From assembly GCA_947626895.1 (NCBI GenBank), contig CANQTY010000007.1, positions 1 through 41,529 of the forward strand: 41,529 nucleotides of DNA, read 5' to 3'. Numbering within the stretch: position 1 is the stretch's first letter; each line of letters begins with the position of its first letter. The notes beneath the pieces were generated by a model. That model had not been told where the DNA came from and ran no database searches. It saw nothing but the letters and a program-made list of their open reading frames with translations. This document shows positions 7,382-15,737 of this stretch, in pieces. The DNA comes from an uncultured Bacilli bacterium (GTDB lineage Bacteria > Bacillota_I > Bacilli_A > RFN20 > CAG-449). The translations under genes and the position numbers were made by a program.

Positions 7382-8674
7382 ATGAAAACATTTAAAATCG
7401 TTACTTTAGGTTGTAAAGTGAATACTTATGAATCTGAAGTTATGGCAGAATCTTTATTAAAAGAAGGATTTATACCCGCAAAAAATAATGAAGATGTCGA
7501 TATTGTGATTATTAATACATGTACAGTAACACATGTTGCATCACAAAAATCGCGTCAAAAGATGCATCATTATAAAAGGATGTATCCTCATGCTTTAATA
7601 ATCGCTACGGGATGTTATGTACAAGATGAATCTTGTAAAAAAGATCTTTGTGATATTTATATTGGTACTCAAGGAAAGTCAAATATTGGTAAAATCATAA
7701 AAACGTATGTAAAAAATGAATCTCCTTTAGTGCTTTTAGATGAACCAAGAAAAAGAGATTGCTATGAAGAAATGACTATATCTTCTTATCAAGAAAACAC
7801 AAGAGCCTTTGTAAAAATACAAGATGGGTGCGATAATTTCTGTTCTTATTGTATTATTCCTTTTGTAAGAGGTAAATTTCATTCTAGACCTAAAAAGGAT
7901 GTTTTAAATGAAATTCATGAATTAGTACAAAATGGATTTCAAGAAATCGTTTTAACTGGTATTGACACTGCTGGATATGGAAAAGATATCCATGATTCTT
8001 TTACTTCCTTAATTCAAGAAATACTAAATCAGGAACCAAATTTAAAAAGATTAAGAATTTCTTCCATTGAGGCAAGTCAAATTGGCGATGAATTTATCGA
8101 ATTATTAAAAAATGAAGTGCGAATTGCTCGTCATTTACATATTCCCTTACAATCAGGATCACAAAGCGTATTAAAAAGAATGAATCGTAAGTATACAAAA
8201 GAAGAATTTAAAGCGCGTATAGATAAAGTAAAAGCCGCTTTACCTAATTTAGCTTTAGCATGTGATGTTATTGTTGGTTTTCCTGGGGAAACAGAAGAAG
8301 AATTTAAAGAAAGTGTAGAATTTATTAAAGCCTGTGGATTTGATTTTTTACACGTTTTTCCTTATTCTATAAGACCCCATACAGTCGCCGCTTCATTAAA
8401 ACCTCAGGTGGATAATGAAGTTAAAAAACAAAGAGTTCATGAATTAATCGAAGTAGGAAAAGAATTAGAAAAAGCATATCTATTAAAATTTGATAATCAA
8501 ATTCTTGAAGTAATCATGGAATCTTATGATTTAAAAACCTCTTCATGGAAAGGATATTCCTCGAATTACATTCCTATAGAGGTATCGAGTAAAGATAACC
8601 TTCATGGAAAGATGTGTAAAGTAAGATATCACTATAATAACAAGAGTGAATTATTAGAAGTTTTAACAAATTAA
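7382..8674 (+). CDS. mtaB: tRNA (t6A37) methylthiotransferase MtaB
   Basis: A 430-aa radical-SAM methylthiotransferase that converts t6A to ms2t6A at tRNA position 37. The N-terminal UPF0004 domain supplies three cluster cysteines (LGCKVNTYESE, NTCTVT, ATGCYV). The radical SAM domain has CDNFCSYCIIPFVRG, the CxxxCxxC signature. The C-terminal part (about 360-430) is the TRAM region. The LGCKVN start and the length favour MtaB (YqeV) over MiaB. It is the last gene of the nfo-rsmE-unknown-mtaB run; a weak hairpin TGGCT/AGCCA follows at about 8687-8702. Confidence 0.93.
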   Translation: MKTFKIVTLGCKVNTYESEVMAESLLKEGFIPAKNNEDVDIVIINTCTVTHVASQKSRQKMHHYKRMYPHALIIATGCYVQDESCKKDLCDIYIGTQGKSNIGKIIKTYVKNESPLVLLDEPRKRDCYEEMTISSYQENTRAFVKIQDGCDNFCSYCIIPFVRGKFHSRPKKDVLNEIHELVQNGFQEIVLTGIDTAGYGKDIHDSFTSLIQEILNQEPNLKRLRISSIEASQIGDEFIELLKNEVRIARHLHIPLQSGSQSVLKRMNRKYTKEEFKARIDKVKAALPNLALACDVIVGFPGETEEEFKESVEFIKACGFDFLHVFPYSIRPHTVAASLKPQVDNEVKKQRVHELIEVGKELEKAYLLKFDNQILEVIMESYDLKTSSWKGYSSNYIPIEVSSKDNLHGKMCKVRYHYNNKSELLEVLTN

Positions 8675-8727
8675 AAACCCCGATATTTGGCTAAAAGCCA
8701 TAAAAATTGCAAAAACGATTAATTAAG

Positions 8728-8756
8728 TTGACGAAAACAGAAAATCTCTTTATACT
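8728..8756 (+). promoter_or_regulatory. rpmF promoter
   Basis: TTGACG (8728-8733) and TATACT (8751-8756) are separated by exactly 17 bp, placing the start of transcription about 28 bases before the rpmF ATG, which has an AGGAGGTG site. Confidence 0.8.
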
Positions 8757-8790
8757 AAAAAGCGTGTCAAAACCTAGGAGGTGTTGAAAA

Positions 8791-8979
8791 ATGGCAGTAC
8801 CAGCGAGAAGAACATCAAAAACAGCGAAAAGAAAAAGAAGAACAAACATCAAACTTAGTGCACCGACTATGAGCCGTTGCAGCCATTGTGGTGCCCCTGT
8901 GGAACCTCATCACGTTTGCAAAAAATGTGGTTATTATAATGGCAAAAAGATTCTTGATGTCAAAACCGATGCTGAATAA
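8791..8979 (+). CDS. rpmF: 50S ribosomal protein L32
   Basis: A 62-aa basic ribosomal protein. The N-terminus ([16 protein letters not shown]) is the L32 signature. Cys pairs in CSHCGAP and CKKCGYY form the zinc ribbon of the zinc-binding (C+) paralogue type. It has its own consensus promoter and is followed by two tandem terminators, so it forms a single-gene unit. Confidence 0.96.
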   Translation: MAVPARRTSKTAKRKRRTNIKLSAPTMSRCSHCGAPVEPHHVCKKCGYYNGKKILDVKTDAE

Positions 8980-8985
8980 GTAATT

Positions 8986-9006
8986 AACACGGGAAACCGT
9001 GTTTTT
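8986..9006 (+). terminator. First rpmF terminator
   Basis: AACACGG and CCGTGTT pair across a GAAA tetraloop and are followed by T residues (to 9006). Confidence 0.85.
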
Positions 9007-9021
9007 GTTTCCCTTAAAATA

Positions 9022-9047
9022 ACGCCTAAATTTAGGTGTTTTTATTT
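9022..9047 (+). terminator. Second rpmF terminator
   Basis: ACGCCTAAA (9022-9030) pairs with TTTAGGTGT (9031-9039, one G-U), followed by TTTTTATTT. It lies 15 bases after the first terminator, insulating rpmF from deoC. Confidence 0.7.
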
Positions 9048-9078
9048 ACTTTTACAAATTGTATTTAGGGGATTAAAC

Positions 9079-9106
9079 TAGACAAAAACTTTTAATATGT
9101 TAAAAT
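9079..9106 (+). promoter_or_regulatory. deoC promoter
   Basis: TAGACA (9079-9084), a 16-bp spacer and TAAAAT (9101-9106), preceded by an extended -10 TGT. It is followed by TTAGGAG and the deoC ATG at 9130. Confidence 0.6.
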
Positions 9107-9129
9107 ATTTTCGTTAGGAGATAATTTTT

Positions 9130-9783
9130 ATGAATTATGCAAGTTATATCGATCATACCTTATTAAAGGCTGATGCCAGTGACGAAGCAATCGATTGCCT
9201 TTGTGAAGAAGCAAAACAATATCATTTCGCTTCAGTATGTGTCAATCCATGCTATGTAGCAAGATGTTATGAAAATCTTAAAGGTACAGATGTTAAAGTT
9301 TGTACCGTGATTGGTTTCCCTTTAGGAGCAAATACATCTAGATTAAAGGAAAATGAAGCAAAAGAAGCCGTTTTTGATGGTGCAGAAGAAGTTGATATGG
9401 TCATCAATATTTCGCGTTTAAAAGCTCACGATGATATCTATGTCCGTGATGAAATTGCACGTTTAAGAAAAGGTTTAAGAAAAGATGTTATCTTAAAGGT
9501 CATTATTGAAACTTGTTTATTAACCGATGAAGAAAAAGTTAGAGCATGCTTACTTGCTAAAGAAGCAGGTGCAGACTTTGTAAAGACTTCGACAGGATTT
9601 TCAACAGGTGGTGCGACCAAAGAAGATATCGCTTTAATGCGTAAAACTGTAGGGCCTGACATGGGCGTTAAAGCTTCTGGAGGAATCCGTACTAAAGAAG
9701 CATTCTTAGAAATGATTGAAGCAGGAGCATCTCGTATTGGTACTTCTAGCGGAGTTAAAATCATCGAAGAATTAAATAAGTAA
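9130..9783 (+). CDS. deoC: Deoxyribose-phosphate aldolase
   Basis: A 217-aa class I aldolase, normal family length. It splits 2-deoxyribose 5-phosphate into glyceraldehyde 3-phosphate and acetaldehyde in deoxynucleoside catabolism. Landmarks: [10 protein letters not shown] at the start, [20 protein letters not shown], the Schiff-base strand [14 protein letters not shown] (Lys) and [10 protein letters not shown] with the second active-site Lys. It is alone, with its own promoter; the other deo genes are not in the window. The following LacI-family gene could regulate it, but no shared operator is seen. Confidence 0.96.
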   Translation: MNYASYIDHTLLKADASDEAIDCLCEEAKQYHFASVCVNPCYVARCYENLKGTDVKVCTVIGFPLGANTSRLKENEAKEAVFDGAEEVDMVINISRLKAHDDIYVRDEIARLRKGLRKDVILKVIIETCLLTDEEKVRACLLAKEAGADFVKTSTGFSTGGATKEDIALMRKTVGPDMGVKASGGIRTKEAFLEMIEAGASRIGTSSGVKIIEELNK

Positions 9784-9786
9784 AAC

Positions 9787-9830
9787 GTATCAAAAAAAAT
9801 AATTTTGTATAATTTTTTCTTTTTTGATAC
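9787..9830. repeat. Inverted repeat after deoC
   Basis: GTATCAAAAAA (9787-9797) and TTTTTTGATAC (9820-9830) are perfect reverse complements. It lacks a trailing T-run beyond the stem, so it is only a possible weak or bidirectional terminator. Another hairpin, GTAGTGA/TCACTAC, follows at 9840-9860. Confidence 0.5.
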
Positions 9831-9890
9831 ATATTAGAAGTAGTGATGAATATTCACTACATATCGTGTAGGATGTAAAAATCCTAAATA

Positions 9891-9919
9891 TTGACAGTTT
9901 GTAAGAAAAAATATAAAAT
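9891..9919 (+). promoter_or_regulatory. Promoter of the lacI leader
   Basis: TTGACA (9891-9896) and TAAAAT (9914-9919) are 17 bp apart. The predicted start (about 9926) overlaps GCGCTTACA (9926-9934), which resembles a LacI/CcpA-type half operator, suggesting autoregulation. The start lies about 160 bases before the coding start. Confidence 0.65.
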
Positions 9920-9925
9920 GAAAAT

Positions 9926-10070
9926 GCGCTTACAGTGTCAATAAATTCTCAAGATTAATGAACTTTTCTTACAAAAAAACAAAAAAGTAATTCATTCATG
10001 ATCTAAAAGAAGATACGAATGACAAAAGGTGAACGAAACATCACAAAAAAGCGCACAATGCGCTTTTTTT
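9926..10070 (+). ncRNA. Structured leader or small RNA upstream of lacI
   Basis: About 145 nt from a consensus promoter to a complete intrinsic terminator. Elements in order: a stem TCATTC/GAATGA (about 9993-10021) enclosing an inner ATCT/AGAT hairpin; GGTGA/TCAC (about 10028-10044); then GCGCA/TGCGC (10051-10055/10059-10063) flanked by A and T runs. The terminator ends four bases before the GGGAGGA ribosome site of the next gene. So either transcription of the regulator is attenuated or a separate small RNA is made. No ligand-binding family is recognised. Confidence 0.5.
10045..10070 (+). terminator. Terminator just before the lacI-type gene
   Basis: Six A residues, GCGCA, CAA loop, TGCGC and seven T residues (10064-10070). 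A textbook intrinsic terminator placed between the promoter and the ribosome binding site. Confidence 0.85.
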
Positions 10071-10086
10071 GTAGGGAGGAAGCAGT

Positions 10087-11097
10087 ATGGCATCTAGTAG
10101 TTTTAAAAATCGAGTTACTATTTATGAAGTTGCTAAAGTTTCAGGGTATTCTTTAGCTACCGTTTCTCGTGTTATCAATAAAAAAGATAATGTTACCCCT
10201 GAAACAAAGAAAAAAATATTAGACACTATTGAACGTCTTGGCTATAAGCCTTCCGCCTTAGCTCAAGGGTTAGCTACCTCAAAATCAACTAATATTGGTT
10301 TAGTTTTACCCGCGAGAAATTATGTTTATATTTCTAATGTTTTATCAGGAATGGTAGATATTGCAAAAATTTATGGATATCAAACCTCATTATTTTATAC
10401 GAAACCTGATCGAGATGAAGTAAAAGAAACTATCGAAAAACTCATTATGTCTCATGTAGATGGTGCTATTTTATTTGATGATGCCTTAAAAGAAGAAGAT
10501 TTTTCTGAATTAGCTAAATATAAAGTCCCTATCGTGGTCATTGGTCAAAATGTTTCGGGAGAAAATATTGCTTCCATCTTATTAGATTTTGATAATGCCT
10601 TAAGACAATGTATTCAAGAACATTATCAATATTTTAAAGAGCCAATTTACTTCTTACATGTGGAAAATCCTGGAGTTTTAGTAGAACATCTTGAACAAGT
10701 TGTCGTAGATGAAATGTCTAAATTACATCAAGAAAATAAATTCCATAAAGTTCCCGTCACAGATTCTTATGACGAAACTTATGATGTGATTTATAAGTTG
10801 TTAAAAGAAAAGAAAGAAGGATTTTTTATCGCTTCTAGAGATTCTTTATCTTGTGCAGTAGCAAACGCTAGTTTAGATTTAAATTTAACGATTCCAAATA
10901 ATGTACAAATTCTTTCCATTATAGGAACAAAATATTCTAAAATTATGCGTCCTAAATTATCTTCTTTAGCGTTAGATATGTATGAAGTAGGCTCCATTGC
11001 CATGAGAATGATGACAAAATTTTTAGAACAAACATTAAAACAAAAGACTTTCACCTTTACCGCGGAAGTTAATCATAGACAATCCTCAAGATTATAA
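10087..11097 (+). CDS. LacI-family transcriptional regulator
   Basis: A 336-aa regulator of typical LacI length. The N-terminal helix-turn-helix and hinge (about residues 9-65) read YEVAKVSGYSLATVSRVIN and RLGYKPSALAQGLAT. Residues 68-336 are the periplasmic-binding-like sensor (IGLVLP, VDGAILFDD, VPIVVIGQ). The C-terminal part is less typical and lacks an obvious sugar-binding signature, so the effector is unknown. The ATG follows AGGGAGGAAGC, just after a terminator, so expression probably depends on read-through. It may control itself, deoC upstream or the glycosyltransferase operon downstream. Confidence 0.88.
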   Translation: MASSSFKNRVTIYEVAKVSGYSLATVSRVINKKDNVTPETKKKILDTIERLGYKPSALAQGLATSKSTNIGLVLPARNYVYISNVLSGMVDIAKIYGYQTSLFYTKPDRDEVKETIEKLIMSHVDGAILFDDALKEEDFSELAKYKVPIVVIGQNVSGENIASILLDFDNALRQCIQEHYQYFKEPIYFLHVENPGVLVEHLEQVVVDEMSKLHQENKFHKVPVTDSYDETYDVIYKLLKEKKEGFFIASRDSLSCAVANASLDLNLTIPNNVQILSIIGTKYSKIMRPKLSSLALDMYEVGSIAMRMMTKFLEQTLKQKTFTFTAEVNHRQSSRL

Positions 11098-11218
11098 AAT
11101 GCCTATATGGGGTTAAATATGAAAGAAAATGGAAAGAGAAAATCTTTTCATTTTTTTGAAAATAGAAAATGAACAAATTCGTTTTTAAATGTTCTTTTAT
11201 GCATATTTGTTCTTTTTT

Positions 11219-11271
11219 TAGTTATGACTCTTTTTAAACTATTAAGTTTAAAAAAACTATAGTCATTACTA
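11219..11271. repeat. Long imperfect hairpin upstream of the GT operon
   Basis: TAGTTATGACT pairs with AGTCATTACTA (one mismatch) and an inner TTTTAAACT pairs with AGTTTAAAA, spanning about 11219-11271. The right arm runs into the -35 of the next promoter (11260-11265), so it could be an operator or the terminator of the preceding gene. The rest of 11098-11218 is AT-rich with no gene visible. Confidence 0.5.
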
Positions 11272-11288
11272 TGTTTTTTTGCTATTAT
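11260..11288 (+). promoter_or_regulatory. Promoter of the glycosyltransferase operon
   Basis: An extended -10 (TGC then TATTAT, 11283-11288) with a weak -35 TAGTCA (11260-11265) at 17 bp. It lies 36 bases before the first start codon, which has AAGGAG. Confidence 0.5.
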
Positions 11289-11323
11289 AGATATGGTCAA
11301 CTTACAAGATAAGGAGTATTTTT

Positions 11324-12508
11324 ATGAAAACAATAACGATAGTGATGGATCAGTATGGAAATCTCAATAATGGGACGACCGCTACAGCGATTCGTTTTGC
11401 CCGTGGATTAATGGAAAAAGGATTTAAAGTAAGAGTATTAACTTGTGAAGATTATAAGGGAGATTATGGTGAAGAAGTTTATCGTGTAAACCAATGGAAG
11501 TTTCCTATTTTTAATCCACTTGTTGAATCTCAAGGTATGAAATTTGCCGCTCCAGATGATGAAATTATTTTAAAAGCCATCGATGGCGCAGATTTAGTTC
11601 ATATTTTACTTCCTTTTAAATTAGGTTGTAGAGTTCGTAAGCTTTGTGAAGAAAGAAATATTCCTCATATCAGTGCTTTCCATTGTCAACCTGAAAATAT
11701 TACTTATACTTGCCATGTTGGAAAATTAGGTTTTATCAATAATATCATTTATTACTTCTTCCGTAAGTTTTATAACAAAATCGATTATATTCACTGCCCT
11801 TCAAAAATGATTGAGGAACAATTAAAAAAACATAAATATACTTCGGAAACTGTTGTGATTTCTAATGGCGTTATCGCTGATTTTAAACCGATGAAAGTGG
11901 AACGTCCTGAACCTTATAAAGATAAAATTGTAATTGTCTCTGTAGGTCGCTATTCAGGAGAAAAACGTCAAGATGTTATCATCAATGGTATTGTAAAAAG
12001 CAAGTATCATAAAGATATCGTTCTTATCTTATGTGGAAAAGGACCAAGAAGAAGAAAACTTGAAAGAATGTCTAATAGATTAGAAAATAAAGTAGAATTT
12101 AAATTCTGTAAGCAAGATGAGCTATTAGAAATCTTAAATTACGCGGATTTATATGTACATGCTTCAGATGCAGAAATTGAAGGAATTTCATGTATTGAAG
12201 CAATTTCTTGTGGTTTAGTTCCAATTATTTCCGATTCTAAATTATCCGCGGCCAATCAATTTGCTTTAGATGAACGCTCTTTATTTAAAGCAGGAAGTGC
12301 TGCTTCACTTGCTAGTAAAATCGATTATTTTATTGAACATCCAGAAGAAAAATTTGCTTTATCTAGTAAGTATGCTGAACTTGGTAAAGAATATGAAATT
12401 CATCATTGTATCGACCAGATGATAGAGCTTTATGAAAAAGCCATCAAAAAGCAACAAGAAAAGCAAGAAAATAAAACCGAAAGTAAAGAAAATAAAGAAG
12501 AAAAGTAA
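11324..12508 (+). CDS. GT4-family glycosyltransferase
   Basis: A 394-aa GT-B retaining glycosyltransferase. The N-terminal Rossmann half has NNGTTATAIRFARGL and AFHCQPENITY. The C-terminal half has SVGRYSGEKRQD and the family-4 E-x7-E region in EIEGISCIEAISCG (about 285-298). It has no membrane helix and ends in a highly charged Lys/Glu/Gln tail (last 30 residues). Members with this layout glycosylate lipids or cell-surface polymers; a diacylglycerol glucosyltransferase is one candidate. First gene of a tightly packed run to 21658; 11 bases separate it from the ABC ATPase. Confidence 0.85.
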   Translation: MKTITIVMDQYGNLNNGTTATAIRFARGLMEKGFKVRVLTCEDYKGDYGEEVYRVNQWKFPIFNPLVESQGMKFAAPDDEIILKAIDGADLVHILLPFKLGCRVRKLCEERNIPHISAFHCQPENITYTCHVGKLGFINNIIYYFFRKFYNKIDYIHCPSKMIEEQLKKHKYTSETVVISNGVIADFKPMKVERPEPYKDKIVIVSVGRYSGEKRQDVIINGIVKSKYHKDIVLILCGKGPRRRKLERMSNRLENKVEFKFCKQDELLEILNYADLYVHASDAEIEGISCIEAISCGLVPIISDSKLSAANQFALDERSLFKAGSAASLASKIDYFIEHPEEKFALSSKYAELGKEYEIHHCIDQMIELYEKAIKKQQEKQENKTESKENKEEK

Positions 12509-12519
12509 AGGAAATAAGT

Positions 12520-13215
12520 ATGTTAATAGCAAGAGATTTAAAAAAGATTTATCACATGGGTGAAATTGAAGTACACGCTCTTGATGGAGTTTCTTTTCAA
12601 ATTAATGAAGGGGAATTTTGTGTCATTGTCGGAGCGTCAGGTTCAGGAAAATCTACTTTATTAAATATTCTTGGAGGAATGGATAGTCCGACTTCTGGAG
12701 AATATGAATTAGATCATCAACTCAATACAAATTTTAACGCGAAAGCTTTATCAGAATTTAGAAGAAAAGATATTGGCTTTGTCTTTCAATTTTATAATTT
12801 ATTACCTTCTCTTACGGCTTTAGAAAATATCATGCTTGCCGAAGGTATTGCAGAACATCCCTTATCAAGTCAAGAAATGTTAGAATCTGTCGGTTTAAAA
12901 GAACGTGCAAATAACTTCCCTTCTGCTTTATCAGGTGGAGAACAACAACGTGTTGCAATTGCTCGTGCATTAGTTAAAAATCCGAAACTCATCTTATGTG
13001 ATGAACCTACAGGTGCTCTTGATTCTAAAACAGGAAAGACAATTATTGCTTTACTTCAAAAAGTAGCATTAGAAAATCATAAAACTTTAATTATGGTTAC
13101 TCATAATGGTTTATTTACAAAACTTGCAAATCATGTCATCCGTTTGCAAGATGGTAAAATTATTGAGGACTATTATAATGAAAAGCCCTTAACAGTCGAG
13201 GATATTGAATGGTAA
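12520..13215 (+). CDS. ABC transporter ATPase, MacB/LolD type
   Basis: A 231-aa ABC ATPase with Walker [11 protein letters not shown]-loop [14 protein letters not shown], signature [15 protein letters not shown], Walker [13 protein letters not shown] and H-loop VTHN. The EPTGALD form and the length place it with the MacB/LolD/FtsE-like group that pairs with FtsX-type permeases. Its last codons overlap the permease gene by seven bases, so the two are coupled. Together they likely form a mechanotransmission exporter acting on peptides, lipids or lipoproteins. Confidence 0.93.
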   Translation: MLIARDLKKIYHMGEIEVHALDGVSFQINEGEFCVIVGASGSGKSTLLNILGGMDSPTSGEYELDHQLNTNFNAKALSEFRRKDIGFVFQFYNLLPSLTALENIMLAEGIAEHPLSSQEMLESVGLKERANNFPSALSGGEQQRVAIARALVKNPKLILCDEPTGALDSKTGKTIIALLQKVALENHKTLIMVTHNGLFTKLANHVIRLQDGKIIEDYYNEKPLTVEDIEW

Positions 13216-15737
13216 ATACAAAAGTACTTTTTAAAATGACTCTTCGAGAGATTAAAAGCAATTTTAAGCAATATATTGCGTTAATTTTAATCTCTTTTCT
13301 CGCGGTGACTTTATTTATTGGATTGACCTCTAATTCGAAAGCTCTTCAAGCTCGCGTTGATGATTTATATAATCAAAGCAATATTGCAGATGTTTTTGTT
13401 TATGTCGATTCTACAAAAGATGAAGAAAAAGGAAAGCTTTTAAATCTTGAAGGTGTTGAGTCTATTGAAGAAAGGTTAAATTGTACAGGCTATGCAGATT
13501 CTCGCGCGGCAACATTTTTTATCGCACCTGAAGATAATAAAATGAATCAATATTATTCTCTTGATGAAGGGGGAAGCCGTGGCTTTTTAATTGATGAACA
13601 TTATAAAGAACTTTCACAAAAGAAAGTTGGAGATAATATCATCTTTTCTTTACCCATCTCTTTAAGAGTTTTTCGCGATCAATTTATGTATGACTATATT
13701 GAAAATGATCCATTGGGTAGCCTTTTTAATTATGATTTATTATTGTCTACTATAAATGGTTGTTTAAAAGAAGGAGCTAGGGACCCATTTGATACGGATG
13801 AAATGAATTTAGAAACACCTTTAACAGGAATTATGAAACATCCTGAAGCCGCGGAAGTTTCCAGTGGTACTTCTTTAAGAGTGATGATGGATAGTGAACT
13901 TTTGCAAACTACAATTGTCGATACATTAACTAAAAGAGTTAATGATTCTTTTGATGATAGTAAACCATGGACTCCAATGATTAAAGAAAACATGTTAAAA
14001 GCAATAGAAAACATCAATGTTACAAATTTCTTTAATCAATATTTAATTAAGGTGAAAGAAGGAACAGACTTAACTGCTTTAAATAAAAAGATTAATGAAT
14101 ATTTTACAAGTGATGAAGAATCCTCAAAATTAGTTTCTTCCTTAACTGTTGAAAACTTACCTACGACAGTGACTTTGGAAACAGATGTTCATCAAGCAGA
14201 ACAATTGACACTTGTCTTCCCTGCAATTTTCTTTATTGTTGCAATTCTTGTAGTTTTAACTTCTTTATCGCAACTCATTTATCGTTCTAGAAGTGATATA
14301 GGTACGATGAAAGCCATCGGAATACCAAAATTAAGAATTCTTTCACACTATGTGTGGTTTGGGATGATTCTTTGCTTTATAGGTTGTCTTTTAGGGAGTA
14401 TTGTAGGTCCTTTATTAATTCCTAATATTATGAATCGTAAATATGATATTTTATATAATCTTCCTGTAGGTCATATTGTTTTTCCATGGGGACATATTAT
14501 TTTTTGTACTTTACTTTTCTGCTTATTAAGTGGATTTGTAAGCTTTTTAGTTTCTCGTGGAGAGGTCAATCTTTCTCCTGTTGAATCGATGAGACCAAAA
14601 CAAATGAAAGCTTTGAAAGCCCGTAAGAAAGAGGATAAAAAGAAGAAAACACCTTTTATGTTATCGATGAGGATGGCTTATCGAAATATTACGACGAATT
14701 GGACAAGAACGTTCATGGTTATTATCGGAGTAATGGGGTGTACGGCTTTACTCGTCTCAGGATTTGGCATCATGGATACAGTCAATTATGGAATTGATTT
14801 AGACTTTAATTCGCATATGGCATCGGATATTAACTTAACATATGGAACAAGTGGTAAAGAAAAAGAAGAGATTACAAAACTTGAAGGAATTCAGTATTAT
14901 GAACCCTATATGGCTTTACCAATTCAAGCCACCTTTAATGATAATGCCGTGGATGGAACGATTACTTTGTATGAGAATAGTAACCCCCATTCCTACGATT
15001 TTAATGATATGATTCAAGATGGAATTGTTCTTTCTTATCATACCGCGGAAAGACTAAACGTCACTATTGGAGATACTTTAAATATTGTTTATCTAGGAAA
15101 TTCCTATGCATTAAAAGTAGATGGTTTATTTGAATCTTCTTATCTTTTACAATTCTATACGAAAAAAGATAATTTAAAAGATATTGAATATTCCCCTTCT
15201 GGAGCGGATATCATCCTAAAAGAAGGTTATAATCAACAAGAAGTAAAACAAAAAATAGAGGATTTAGGTTTAAATATTAGTTCCATTGCTACTGCTGATG
15301 AATTAACCTCAAGAATCCATGAAATTTTAGGAAGTATAGAAATCATGTGTAATACGGTAAAAGTATTTGCTATTTTACTTGCCATTGTTGTTACATATAA
15401 TTTAGCTTTATTAAACTTTAATGATCGAAAAAGAGATATTGCTACTTTAAAAGTAATCGGTTGCAGGAGATGGGAAATTATGTGTTCCTTTATTGGTGAA
15501 ATCATGTTTTTAACTATCATTGGAGTAATCTTTGGCTTATTCTTAGGTTATCCTTTATTAGTGACGATATTAAGTGTAAATCAGACTTCCTTATTCTATT
15601 TCCTTTATCATATCTTCTTTGAAACGTATCTATTTAGCATATTAATCGCTTTAGGTAGCTCTTTAATTGTGAATCTCTTACTTGGAAGATTAGCCGCGAA
15701 AGTGGACGCAGTGATGGCTTTAAAGTCGGTGGAATAA
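13209..15737 (+). CDS. FtsX-type ABC transporter permease
   Basis: An 842-aa permease with two FtsX domains. A first transmembrane helix at about residues 20-40 is followed by a large extracytoplasmic domain (about 45-330). Three helices lie at about 335-450 with the cytoplasmic RSRSDIGTMKAIGIPK loop. A second single helix at about 502-525 follows a basic stretch, then another extracytoplasmic region, then three C-terminal helices with the matching NDRKRDIATLKVIGCR loop. The duplicated layout is the YknZ/BceB-like long-permease form found in Gram-positive bacteria. Partner of the overlapping ATPase gene. Substrate not deducible. Confidence 0.9.
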   Translation: MVNTKVLFKMTLREIKSNFKQYIALILISFLAVTLFIGLTSNSKALQARVDDLYNQSNIADVFVYVDSTKDEEKGKLLNLEGVESIEERLNCTGYADSRAATFFIAPEDNKMNQYYSLDEGGSRGFLIDEHYKELSQKKVGDNIIFSLPISLRVFRDQFMYDYIENDPLGSLFNYDLLLSTINGCLKEGARDPFDTDEMNLETPLTGIMKHPEAAEVSSGTSLRVMMDSELLQTTIVDTLTKRVNDSFDDSKPWTPMIKENMLKAIENINVTNFFNQYLIKVKEGTDLTALNKKINEYFTSDEESSKLVSSLTVENLPTTVTLETDVHQAEQLTLVFPAIFFIVAILVVLTSLSQLIYRSRSDIGTMKAIGIPKLRILSHYVWFGMILCFIGCLLGSIVGPLLIPNIMNRKYDILYNLPVGHIVFPWGHIIFCTLLFCLLSGFVSFLVSRGEVNLSPVESMRPKQMKALKARKKEDKKKKTPFMLSMRMAYRNITTNWTRTFMVIIGVMGCTALLVSGFGIMDTVNYGIDLDFNSHMASDINLTYGTSGKEKEEITKLEGIQYYEPYMALPIQATFNDNAVDGTITLYENSNPHSYDFNDMIQDGIVLSYHTAERLNVTIGDTLNIVYLGNSYALKVDGLFESSYLLQFYTKKDNLKDIEYSPSGADIILKEGYNQQEVKQKIEDLGLNISSIATADELTSRIHEILGSIEIMCNTVKVFAILLAIVVTYNLALLNFNDRKRDIATLKVIGCRRWEIMCSFIGEIMFLTIIGVIFGLFLGYPLLVTILSVNQTSLFYFLYHIFFETYLFSILIALGSSLIVNLLLGRLAAKVDAVMALKSVE

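Noticed and set aside
9438-9764. 108-codon frame antisense to deoC
   Set aside because: Antisense shadow of a well-conserved gene, with no ribosome site and no family features.
11098-11323. Attachment site at the long hairpin before the glycosyltransferase gene
   Set aside because: It has no partner copy in the window and no recombinase nearby; a terminator or operator explains it better.
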